Below, in pieces: positions 1 through 6,466 of a stretch of DNA of 6,695 nucleotides; within the stretch, counting starts at the first letter, position 1; each line of letters opens with the position of its first letter. The DNA comes from an uncultured Collinsella sp. (GTDB taxonomy: Bacteria > Actinomycetota > Coriobacteriia > Coriobacteriales > Coriobacteriaceae). The stretch lies in NCBI GenBank assembly GCA_902478765.1, contig CABSMN010000065.1, positions 1-6,695 of the forward strand, written 5' to 3'. The notes beneath the pieces were generated by a model that ran no database searches, was not told the origin of the DNA, and saw only the letters and a program-made list of their open reading frames with translations. A program made the position numbers and the translations under genes.

Positions 1-48
1 CGATATGCAGCGTAGTCTCGTGGGCTCGGAGATGTGTATAAGAGACAG
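1..48 (+). other. Illumina Nextera i7-side adapter (assembly contamination)
   Basis: This is not genome. Positions 15-48 are the complete Nextera read-2 transposase adapter, with the 19-nt Tn5 mosaic end at 30-48. Positions 7-14 (GCAGCGTA) sit exactly where the 8-nt i7 index belongs and, from memory of the index set, match Nextera XT v2 N721. Positions 1-6 (CGATAT) match the last six bases of the P7 tail (CGAGAT) with one mismatch. Genomic sequence starts at 49, a normal tagmentation junction. The open frames starting at 5 and 34 begin inside this adapter; their first residues (SLVGSEMCIRDR and MYKRQ) are well-known adapter-derived peptides. Confidence 0.97.
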
Positions 49-990
49 ATATCGACCAAGACGCGCCCCGAGGGCGGTGCGCTCAACCTTATTCTTGATC
101 GCTGGGTCGCCTCGTGCGCCGACGTCGACGAGTCGGTCGTCAATGCCCAACTGGCCCCGCTCGAGGAAATGGTCCACGGCTTCGACTTCACCCGCATGCT
201 CCGCCGCTATCGCACGGCCGTATCCGAGGGCGACGAAGAAGCCATGAGCCGCGTGACCAAATGGATCCGCGGCGAATACCGTACCAAGAGCGAGGCTCGC
301 GCCGAGCTGGGTTCCTCAACCATCATCAGCGATGACGACTGGTACGACTACGTTAAGCTCATTGCGCGATTTTTGGTCTGCAGCGGCTACAAGGGCATGC
401 TGGTGCTCATCGACGAGCTCGTGAATCTGTATAAGATTCCCAACGCCATCACGCGCCAATACAACTACGAGAAGATCCTGACCATGTACAACGACACGCT
501 CCAGGGCAAGGCGCAGTACCTGGGCATGATCATGGGTGGCACGCCAACCTCCATCGAAGACCGCCGCCGCGGCGTGTTCTCCTACGAGGCCCTGCGCAGC
601 CGACTCGCTCAGGGCCGCTTTGCGCGCGAAGACCTTAAGGACATGCTCGCGCCCATCATCCGCCTGCAGCCACTCACCTATGAGGAGTTGCTGGTGCTCA
701 TCGAAAAACTCATGCAAATCCATGCCGGTTACTTTGGCTGGACGCCCACGCTTACCGAGAACGACTTGGTGGACTTCCTCAAGATTGAGTTTGGCCGCGT
801 GGGAGCCGATACGCACTTGACGCCGCGTGAGGTCATCCGCGACTTTATCGAGCTACTCGATATCCTGTGTCAGAACCCCGACGCCAACGTGGCAGAGCTG
901 CTGCAAAGCGTCGGCGGCGACACCCTCGCGCCGGCCAGCGAATCGTCCTCATCATCCGACGAGCGCAACTTCGCCGAATTCACCATCTAA
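49..990 (+). CDS. BrxD-like (DUF2791) P-loop ATPase, 5'-truncated
   Basis: Partial gene of 313 codons; the true start lies upstream of the contig. The first genomic residues (ISTKTRPEGGAL) resemble the region just after the nucleotide-binding core of BREX-type ATP-binding proteins, so about 110 residues including Walker A are probably missing from a family of about 430. What remains includes a Walker B strand KGMLVLIDEL (acidic pair at fragment residues 122-123), a GGTPTSIEDRRRG segment near 163-173 typical of these ATPases, and an LTPREVIRDF helix towards the C-terminus. The protein ends in a Ser/Asp-rich linker (SESSSSSDE) and a short hydrophobic tail, FAEFTI. Members are predicted cytoplasmic ATPases of defence or DNA-processing systems (BREX type 2 BrxD; also TerB-N/TerB-C islands). 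The helicase downstream on the same strand is the usual partner. Family placement is by recalled motifs. Which system it belongs to cannot be told without the upstream genes, so no symbol is given. Confidence 0.82.
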   Translation: MSTKTRPEGGALNLILDRWVASCADVDESVVNAQLAPLEEMVHGFDFTRMLRRYRTAVSEGDEEAMSRVTKWIRGEYRTKSEARAELGSSTIISDDDWYDYVKLIARFLVCSGYKGMLVLIDELVNLYKIPNAITRQYNYEKILTMYNDTLQGKAQYLGMIMGGTPTSIEDRRRGVFSYEALRSRLAQGRFAREDLKDMLAPIIRLQPLTYEELLVLIEKLMQIHAGYFGWTPTLTENDLVDFLKIEFGRVGADTHLTPREVIRDFIELLDILCQNPDANVAELLQSVGGDTLAPASESSSSSDERNFAEFTI

Positions 991-1028
991 CCTACCAAAA
1001 AGGGACAGGTTTATTTTGGCAGGTTTTA
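991..1028 (+). repeat. Imperfect palindrome with T-tract after the ATPase gene
   Basis: The arms CCTACCAAAA (991-1000) and TTTTGGCAGG (1014-1023) pair over 10 bp with a single mismatch, around a 13-nt loop containing GGGACAGG. The right arm is followed by TTTTAT (1024-1029). It begins directly after the TAA stop codon. The shape fits a weak intrinsic terminator. The sequence also resembles short dispersed intergenic palindromes of the GGGACAGGTTTATTT kind that I recall from several bacteria, where they are sometimes linked to REP-associated transposases. Neither role can be proved from one copy. Confidence 0.5.
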
Positions 1029-1094
1029 TCTGGGCAAACGTTGAAGCAGTAATGCAGCAAGCCGTTGCCAGCCGCGTTGAGAGATTCGATGTTG

Positions 1095-1102
1095 AAAGGA
1101 GG
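1095..1102 (+). promoter_or_regulatory. Ribosome binding site fixing the helicase start
   Basis: AAAGGAGG is a near-perfect Shine-Dalgarno sequence lying four bases before GTG 1107. The in-frame upstream alternatives, TTG 1065 and ATG 1089, lack such a site, and ATG 1089 would place the Shine-Dalgarno inside the gene. The GTG is therefore chosen as the start. Confidence 0.85.
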
Positions 1103-1106
1103 CCCC

Positions 1107-3551
1107 GTGAACGCCTTTGACCGCTACGCCCCGTTTATCCAAGACTTCATCTACTCCCACGATTGGGAGAGTCTACGCTCCATCCAGGTTGCAGCAGCTG
1201 ATGCCATCTTTAACACTCAGGACAATGTGCTCCTGACGGCATCCACGGCTTCCGGCAAAACCGAGGCAGCCTTCTTTCCCATCCTGACCGAGTTTTGGGA
1301 GAACCCGCCCGCGAGCGTTGGCGCCCTCTACATCGGCCCCCTCAAGGCACTCATCAATGATCAGTTCGTCCGCCTCAACGACCTGTGCGAAGAGGCCGAT
1401 ATCCCCGTCTGGCACTGGCATGGCGATGTTTCGCAGTCGCACAAGGCTAAGCTCATCAAAAAACCGAGCGGTATCTTGCAGATTACGCCCGAGTCGCTCG
1501 AGGCGCTCCTGATCCATAAGCACATGGCAATCCCTCGTATGTTCTGCGACCTGCGCTATGTGGTTATCGACGAGGTTCACTCGCTCATGCGCGGCGACCG
1601 CGGCGGTCAGACGCTCTGCCTTATCGAGCGCCTCTCGCGCATGGCGGGCGTGCAGCCCCGCCGCATCGGCCTTTCTGCCACCATCGGCGACCCCGAGCGC
1701 ACGGGCGCCTTTCTCTCACAGGGAACAGGACGCGATTGCATCATCCCCCGCTTTGAGGAACCGCGCCGCGTGTGGCGCATCTCCATGGAGCACTTCTACA
1801 ACTCGGGTCCCCAGGCACAGCAGCGGGGATTCGAGAGCACGGGTCCACAAGAAGCCGAGATGCTTGCTTGCGAGCGTATTGAGCCGGCGGCGCCCGCGGC
1901 GCTGCCGGCTGGCGCCCAAGACGTGCGCCACAGCGGACAGCTTACACAGGAGGAACGCCGTCAACGTCGTGAGCGGGCACGGGGCAAGGCCGCTCCCAAA
2001 GACCGTCGCACTTCTTCGGCCCCCGAGGGCGAAGTCGATATCCCCCGGGCCGATGAGCAGGCGCTCCTCAACCCCACCGACACCGCGCCCGAAAACGCCG
2101 ATCCCGGCATGGGCTATATCTTTGAACACACCCGCGGGCGCAAGTGCCTGGTCTTTGCCAACTCGCGCGAGGAGGCAGAGGCCGTGTGCTCCATGCTGCG
2201 CAGCTACTGCGAGAGCCGGCACGAGCCCGACCGTTTTCTCATCCACCATGGCAATCTTTCGGCATCGCTGCGCGAAACGGCCGAGGAACTCATGCGCGAT
2301 GAGGAGCAGGCACAGACAACCGTCACCACCTCTACGCTGGAACTCGGTATCGATATCGGCCGTCTGGAGCGTGCGTTTCAGATCGACGCGCCGTTTACCG
2401 TCAGCTCCTTTTTGCAGCGAATGGGCCGCACAGGGCGCCGCGATCTTCCGCCCGAGATGTGGTTTGTCATGCGCGAGGAGGAACCCGAGCCGCGCACGAT
2501 GATGCCCGAGACCATTCCGTGGAAGCTCCTGCAGGGCATCGCGCTCGTACAACTCTATCGCGAGGAAAAGTGGGTCGAGCCGCCCGAGCTCGATCGACTC
2601 CCCTACAGCCTGCTCTACCACCAGACTATGTCGACGCTTGCCAGCACCGGCGAACTCACGCCGGCAGAGCTTGCCCAGCGCGTGCTCACACTCAGCTATT
2701 TCCATCGCATCTCGGCCGATGACTATCGCGTGTTGCTGCGTCACCTCATTAAGATCGACCATATCCAAGTCACCGAGGGCGGCGGGCTCATCGTGGGTCT
2801 CGCGGGCGAGCGCATCATCAACAACTTTAAGTTCTACGCCGTGTTCCAGGAAAACGAGGAGTTCACCGTTCGCAGCGAATCGGCCGAGCTGGGCACGATT
2901 GTCAACCCGCCCCCGCCCGGTGAGCGCATTGCCATCGCCGGCCATTGCTGGATTGTCGAGGAAGTGGACTGGAAGCGTCACACCGTCTTTGCCACGCAGG
3001 TCAAGGGCCGGGTGCCGGCCTACTTTGGCGACTGCCCCGGCGGCATCAATACACACGTACTCGAGCGTATGCGCAAGGCGCTCAACGAGCACGCGGCGTA
3101 TCCGTACCTGATGGGTAACGCGCGGGCCCGTCTGGCGCAGGCTCGCCATACGGCCGAGATTTCGGGCGCGGGAACTAAGCCGCTCATCAACCTGGGTGGC
3201 GACACCTGGGTGCTCTTCCCCTGGTTGGGCAGCTACGCCTTTTTGGCGCTCGAGCGCATGCTCAAGATTAAATGCGCCGCTGAGTTGGGCCTTCGCGGAC
3301 TCGACCCGTCACGCCCGTACTTTATGCAGTTTAAGATGAAGGCCGACGAGGAGACGTTCTTTGAAGTGCTCGCCGCCGAAGCCGAGAAAGACTTCGACCC
3401 CATCGACCTCGTCTATCCCGGCGAGGTGCCTTACTTTGATCGGTACGACGAATTCGTTCCCGAGGAGCTCGTGCGCAAAGGCTTTGCCGAAGGCGTGCTC
3501 GACATCGAAGACATGAAGCAGCGCGTTCTCGGCTGGCGCGACCACGCCTAA
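1107..3551 (+). CDS. Lhr-like superfamily II DEVH-box helicase
   Basis: Complete 814-residue protein from GTG 1107. It is a predicted ATP-dependent nucleic-acid helicase or translocase in the cytoplasm. Motifs in order: a Q-motif-like SLRSIQ (22-27), motif I TASGKTE (47-53), Ia YIGPLKALINDQF (75-87), Ib ITPESLEALL (126-135), motif II DEVH (155-158), motif III SAT (190-192), motif IV CLVFANSREEAE (347-358), motif V TSTLELGIDIGRL (408-420) and motif VI QRMGRTGRR (437-445). A winged-helix region (about 495-560) follows, then a beta-barrel segment around GTIVNPPPPGERIAIAGHCW (596-615), as in Lhr relatives. A charged, low-complexity insertion (about 235-330, with QEERRQRRERARGK) separates the two RecA lobes. 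It lies 116 nt behind a BrxD-like ATPase on the same strand. This pairing is known from BREX type 2 (BrxD-BrxHI) and from Ter-linked islands, so a role in phage defence or DNA processing is inferred. Helicase identity is secure; the system is not. Confidence 0.93.
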   Translation: MNAFDRYAPFIQDFIYSHDWESLRSIQVAAADAIFNTQDNVLLTASTASGKTEAAFFPILTEFWENPPASVGALYIGPLKALINDQFVRLNDLCEEADIPVWHWHGDVSQSHKAKLIKKPSGILQITPESLEALLIHKHMAIPRMFCDLRYVVIDEVHSLMRGDRGGQTLCLIERLSRMAGVQPRRIGLSATIGDPERTGAFLSQGTGRDCIIPRFEEPRRVWRISMEHFYNSGPQAQQRGFESTGPQEAEMLACERIEPAAPAALPAGAQDVRHSGQLTQEERRQRRERARGKAAPKDRRTSSAPEGEVDIPRADEQALLNPTDTAPENADPGMGYIFEHTRGRKCLVFANSREEAEAVCSMLRSYCESRHEPDRFLIHHGNLSASLRETAEELMRDEEQAQTTVTTSTLELGIDIGRLERAFQIDAPFTVSSFLQRMGRTGRRDLPPEMWFVMREEEPEPRTMMPETIPWKLLQGIALVQLYREEKWVEPPELDRLPYSLLYHQTMSTLASTGELTPAELAQRVLTLSYFHRISADDYRVLLRHLIKIDHIQVTEGGGLIVGLAGERIINNFKFYAVFQENEEFTVRSESAELGTIVNPPPPGERIAIAGHCWIVEEVDWKRHTVFATQVKGRVPAYFGDCPGGINTHVLERMRKALNEHAAYPYLMGNARARLAQARHTAEISGAGTKPLINLGGDTWVLFPWLGSYAFLALERMLKIKCAAELGLRGLDPSRPYFMQFKMKADEETFFEVLAAEAEKDFDPIDLVYPGEVPYFDRYDEFVPEELVRKGFAEGVLDIEDMKQRVLGWRDHA

Positions 3552-3577
3552 GACCAGTCTTTTTGGGACGGGGAGAC

Positions 3578-4456
3578 CTATTTGTCGTGAAGAACGGTAC
3601 CGAGGAAGTCGGTGTCGAAGGGCACGGCTTCGGCAAAGGCGTAGTTGCCGTCGCTGGCGATGAGCAGGTAGTTCTCCTCGCCGCCGAACTCTGCATCGCC
3701 ACATGGGACCACCCAGGCGTGGGCGAACACCTCGAGCGCCGTGGCGGCGCAATCGCGCAGGAACGTTACGTCGCTCCCCTCGTTTGCGCTCACGATATTG
3801 GCAACGTAGATACCCCCGGGGTTCAGGCTGCCTCGCACCAAACGCAACGCCTCAACCGTCGCCAGCTCGCGTACGGGCTCGGCACCGCCAAAGCAATCGC
3901 TCACGACCACGTCGTAGCGACGATGGCCCACGCTCGTCACACCCAAATACGAGCGAGCCTCAGCGGTTATCACCCGCAGGCGATCGCCCGCCGCGCGCTC
4001 CAGCTCGTCTAGGTAGAACCAGCGGCGCGCCAGGCGCGTAATCTCTCCGTCATACTCGATGACGTCCATGCGCAAGCCCTCGTGCGACATCAGCGCGAAC
4101 TTAGGATAGGCAAACCCGCCGCCACCCAGCACAAGCATGCGGTTGATGCCGTGACCATAAGCATCGTGCATCGCATCCTCGGACTCAAACACGTCGTCAA
4201 ACGCACGATAGTACGCAAAGACGGGCTCCGCCCAACGCTCACCAACGTAGCTTGCGCTTTGGTAGACGCCGCCTTGCACCAACACGCGAATCTCATCGCC
4301 GTCCCCATCGTGCACGCGTTTCACACGCGCCAACCCATTGCGGGTTCGCGCAACCTGCAGACAGGCAGCACGAACAGCGACGGCGGCCGCACCAAGCGCC
4401 GCGGCTCCCAGGGCAACGCCGGCAACGACGCCAGCAGAAACACTCGGCTTGTTCAT
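3578..4456 (-). CDS. Membrane-anchored spermidine-synthase-like protein
   Basis: Complete 292-residue protein. Residues 8-32 form a Gly/Ala/Val-rich hydrophobic stretch, probably a single N-terminal membrane anchor (or an uncleaved signal), leaving the rest as one Rossmann-fold class I methyltransferase-like domain. The fold is seen as QSASYVGERW (66-75), the nucleotide loop MLVLGGGGFAYPKF (107-120), the ribose-binding acidic IEYDGEI (133-139) and YDVVVSDCFGG (181-191). These correspond to the glycine loop, acidic loop and catalytic-Asp strand of polyamine aminopropyltransferases (SpeE). The usual GGGDG loop and the DS(S/T)DP motif are altered, so polyamine synthesis is unproven; a methyltransferase or a non-catalytic relative is possible. 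The ATG directly abuts the elp3 stop codon, and its ribosome binding site lies inside elp3, so it is very likely co-translated with elp3. It converges with the helicase gene, leaving 26 nt between the two stop codons. Confidence 0.83.
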   Translation of the reverse strand: MNKPSVSAGVVAGVALGAAALGAAAVAVRAACLQVARTRNGLARVKRVHDGDGDEIRVLVQGGVYQSASYVGERWAEPVFAYYRAFDDVFESEDAMHDAYGHGINRMLVLGGGGFAYPKFALMSHEGLRMDVIEYDGEITRLARRWFYLDELERAAGDRLRVITAEARSYLGVTSVGHRRYDVVVSDCFGGAEPVRELATVEALRLVRGSLNPGGIYVANIVSANEGSDVTFLRDCAATALEVFAHAWVVPCGDAEFGGEENYLLIASDGNYAFAEAVPFDTDFLGTVLHDK

Positions 4457-6364
4457 CTAGAGCTCCTTTTGCAGATAGAGTCCATGATCGTAAAAACCCA
4501 AATGGCGATAGTACTCGCGCGTACCAATCGCGCTGATCACGTTGATGCGCGTATAACCCGCATCCCGGGCAATCTCGCACGCACGCTCTACGAGCAGACG
4601 CCCCAACCCATGGTGCTGGGCCGCCTGGCCTTGATGCCCCACGCGCGCCGCCATGCCATACACGTGTACCTCGCGAATCATCGCCTCGTCCGGCATCGTC
4701 AGCAACTCGTCCGCATGCGCGGCAACAAACGAATGGTCGGGCAGCGACAACCGCAAAAAGCCCGCGATCTTGCCCTGCGGCGTCACCCACTGCAAAAAGC
4801 ACTCGTGCGTCACCGGCGTCTCGTACGCCACCTCCTCATCAAGAGATAGCTCATCCAAGTCGGCACCCGCCGTGCTGATCTCGCGATAGCGAATCTCGCG
4901 CACCGTCGCACCGTCACCCCGAGCGGCCAAGCGGTTTTCGACGAGCTGACGCAGGTTGGGTTTCTTGTTGCCCACCATGATGTCGTCGGAACTAAAGTCG
5001 CGGATCATGCGACTGATGCGGCAGAACGCCGGCGTCACCACGATGTCGTCGGCCAGCACATCGAGCAGCTCTTCCTCGGTATAGGGACGCCACTCGCCGC
5101 GCTCGTAGCAGCCCACCAGACGCGAGCCCTCGATGAGCGCACACGGGTAAACCTTGACCTCGTCGGGCATAAAGGCCCCTTCGGTCATAAAGCGTTCGTA
5201 GTCGCGCTTGTCCCCCTCGGGCGTGGCGCCCAGCAAGTTAAGCATAAAATGCGCGTGGATCTTAAAGCCAAACAGGCGCGCAAGCGAAAACGCCCGCTCG
5301 ATCTGCGCCACCGAAATACGACGCTCGTTGATATCGAGCAAATGTTGGTCGAGACTCTGAATACCCATCTGGATCTTGGTGCAGCCCAGGCGGCGGATGA
5401 GCGTAAGCGCCTGCGGCGTTACGGCATCGGGGCGCGTCTCGATAACGAGCCCCACCACGCGATGCTTCGCCGTCTCGTTGATGCGCTGCTGACGCTCAAG
5501 TTCCTCCATCGTTGCCGTCTGCCACTTGGCAACCTCGCCCCACGGCGTACCAGGGCCGTACAGACGACGCACCGCGCGGTTGTAGCCGCCCACGGCAGCA
5601 TCCACACGCTCCTGCTCGTCGGCAACGCCAGCAGCAAGCTCAGCCTCGTCTGTCGCAATGCCGGCAACCCGATAGCGCTCGCGGCGCTCTGTTACCACCG
5701 GCGGCAGCGCATCGGCGGGAGCGTCATCGAGCAGGCGCCCCGCCTCGGCACGGCTGATGCCCGGACGCGCCAGCATGGGGTTGGCCGCCACGCCGGCGAC
5801 GGCATCGTCATTGAGCGCACGGAAAAGCTCCGACATAAACCACGTCTGATACCCTTGCGGATAGTCGCTCCAGGTGCCACCGAGCACGATGAGCTCAATC
5901 TTATCGGTTGCGTGCCCCATCTGCGAAAGCGCGGTCAGACGAGCGCTCACCTGCAGATACGGGTCAAAGCAATTTTGCTCCGCACGGGCGCACGCCGGCT
6001 CGGCGTGCAGGTAGCTTTTGGGCATGCGCAGATCGTTGGGACAAAACAGGCAATCGCCCGAGCATGGCCAGGGCTTGGTGATAACGGTAATGGTCGCCAC
6101 GCCCGAAGCCGTGCGACGAGGCTTCATACGCAGCACCTGCAGCAGTCGACGTTCCAGCTCGGCATCGACATTCCACCCAGCCCAACGAGCCGGCTCCTCA
6201 CGTTTTACCCGCTGGTAGAACGGCAGCAGACGGCGCTTGGCCAAATCGCGTTTGTCGGCACCCTCACGGCGCGCCTCGGCATGTATCAGTTTGACGAGCG
6301 CTTTGTCGTCCACGGTCTCGCCGCGACGCAGAGCCTCGAGTATGTTCAAGATAATCTGTTCCAT
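4457..6364 (-). CDS. elp3: Elp3 radical SAM/GNAT tRNA wobble-uridine modifying enzyme
   Basis: Complete 635-residue protein. Elp3 adds a carboxymethyl-type group at C5 of uridine 34 in tRNA, using acetyl-CoA and S-adenosylmethionine. The radical SAM domain carries the cluster motif CSGDCLFC (Cys 101, 105, 108), then PKSYLHAEPACARAEQNCFDPYLQ-type sequence (115-138), VLGGTWSDYP (160-169), VGLVIETRPD (304-313), IQMGIQSLDQ (331-340) and the long conserved VKVYPCALIEG (403-413) to KKPNLRQLVENRL (467-479) stretch. The GNAT domain at the C-terminus has IREVHVYG (563-570), the acetyl-CoA loop QHHGLGRLL (583-591) and GTREYYRHLGF (614-624). It is longer than eukaryotic Elp3 (about 550) because of an extra segment near 185-300 between the first sheet strands and VGLVIETRPD. 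No other Elongator subunit is present, as expected for prokaryotic Elp3. The ATG at 6364 has no convincing Shine-Dalgarno; GGGG sits too close. It leads a two-gene operon with the spermidine-synthase-like gene. Confidence 0.95.
   Translation of the reverse strand: MEQIILNILEALRRGETVDDKALVKLIHAEARREGADKRDLAKRRLLPFYQRVKREEPARWAGWNVDAELERRLLQVLRMKPRRTASGVATITVITKPWPCSGDCLFCPNDLRMPKSYLHAEPACARAEQNCFDPYLQVSARLTALSQMGHATDKIELIVLGGTWSDYPQGYQTWFMSELFRALNDDAVAGVAANPMLARPGISRAEAGRLLDDAPADALPPVVTERRERYRVAGIATDEAELAAGVADEQERVDAAVGGYNRAVRRLYGPGTPWGEVAKWQTATMEELERQQRINETAKHRVVGLVIETRPDAVTPQALTLIRRLGCTKIQMGIQSLDQHLLDINERRISVAQIERAFSLARLFGFKIHAHFMLNLLGATPEGDKRDYERFMTEGAFMPDEVKVYPCALIEGSRLVGCYERGEWRPYTEEELLDVLADDIVVTPAFCRISRMIRDFSSDDIMVGNKKPNLRQLVENRLAARGDGATVREIRYREISTAGADLDELSLDEEVAYETPVTHECFLQWVTPQGKIAGFLRLSLPDHSFVAAHADELLTMPDEAMIREVHVYGMAARVGHQGQAAQHHGLGRLLVERACEIARDAGYTRINVISAIGTREYYRHLGFYDHGLYLQKEL
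4463..4470 (-). promoter_or_regulatory. Ribosome binding site inside the end of elp3
   Basis: Read on the minus strand, AAAAGGAG lies six bases before ATG 4456 and encodes the last residues of Elp3 (QKEL). The elp3 TAG (4457-4459) is followed immediately by the next ATG. This is a classic arrangement for translational coupling. Confidence 0.85.
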
Positions 6365-6370
6365 GACCCC

Positions 6371-6376
6371 ATTGTA
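6371..6376 (-). promoter_or_regulatory. Candidate -10 box for leaderless elp3
   Basis: On the minus strand TACAAT (five of six matches to TATAAT) is followed by six bases, GGGGTC, and then the elp3 ATG. A hexamer at -12 to -7 would put the transcription start on the A of the ATG, giving a leaderless mRNA. That fits the absence of a usable ribosome binding site. No good -35 is seen at 17-18 bases, where the hairpin arm lies. Confidence 0.42.
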
Positions 6377-6383
6377 AAGGCAA

Positions 6384-6415
6384 AGGCGTCGGAGCCCGTC
6401 ACGGCTCCGACGCCT
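6384..6415 (-). terminator. Perfect 13-bp hairpin between the DUF4097-like gene and elp3
   Basis: The arms AGGCGTCGGAGCC (6384-6396) and GGCTCCGACGCCT (6403-6415) are exact reverse complements around a 6-nt loop. On the minus strand the stem is followed by a moderately T-rich tract, TTGCCTTTAC; on the plus strand there is no T-run. It starts 47 nt after the stop codon of the upstream minus-strand gene, so it is most likely that gene's intrinsic terminator. It could act as an attenuator if elp3 is transcribed from further upstream. Confidence 0.68.
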
Positions 6416-6437
6416 CCATCAAACAGCGCAGCTATGG

Positions 6438-6466
6438 TATATAAGTCTTCGATAACCGCCCGTCAC
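6438..6466 (-). promoter_or_regulatory. Alternative sigma-70-like promoter upstream of the hairpin
   Basis: On the minus strand GTGACG (6466-6461, four of six matches to TTGACA) and TATATA (6443-6438, four of six to TATAAT) are separated by 17 bases. The -35 overlaps the stop codon of the DUF4097-like gene. A transcript from here would carry the hairpin in its leader before elp3. Matches are modest, so this is a weak prediction competing with the leaderless alternative. Confidence 0.25.

Noticed and set aside
1016..1044. Helicase promoter with -35 TTGGCA at 1016-1021
   Set aside because: No acceptable -10 hexamer lies 16-18 bases downstream (CGTTGA at 17 bases), and the -35 match is part of the palindrome arm.
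1065..1106. TTG 1065 or ATG 1089 as the helicase start
   Set aside because: Neither has a ribosome binding site; the AAAGGAGG before GTG 1107 would lie inside the coding sequence.
827..1120. Small plus-strand open frame spanning the intergenic palindrome
   Set aside because: Its first half is out-of-frame ATPase and its second half translates the palindrome; it has no ribosome binding site.
1716..3149. Long minus-strand open frame (477 codons) opposite the helicase
   Set aside because: It lies wholly inside a gene with all helicase motifs, has no ribosome binding site or recognisable domain, and is a usual by-product of high-GC third-position bias.
3551..3580. Bidirectional terminator between the convergent genes
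   Set aside because: The only pairing (AGAC with GTCT around two bases) is too small, and AGACC recurs as a direct, not inverted, repeat.
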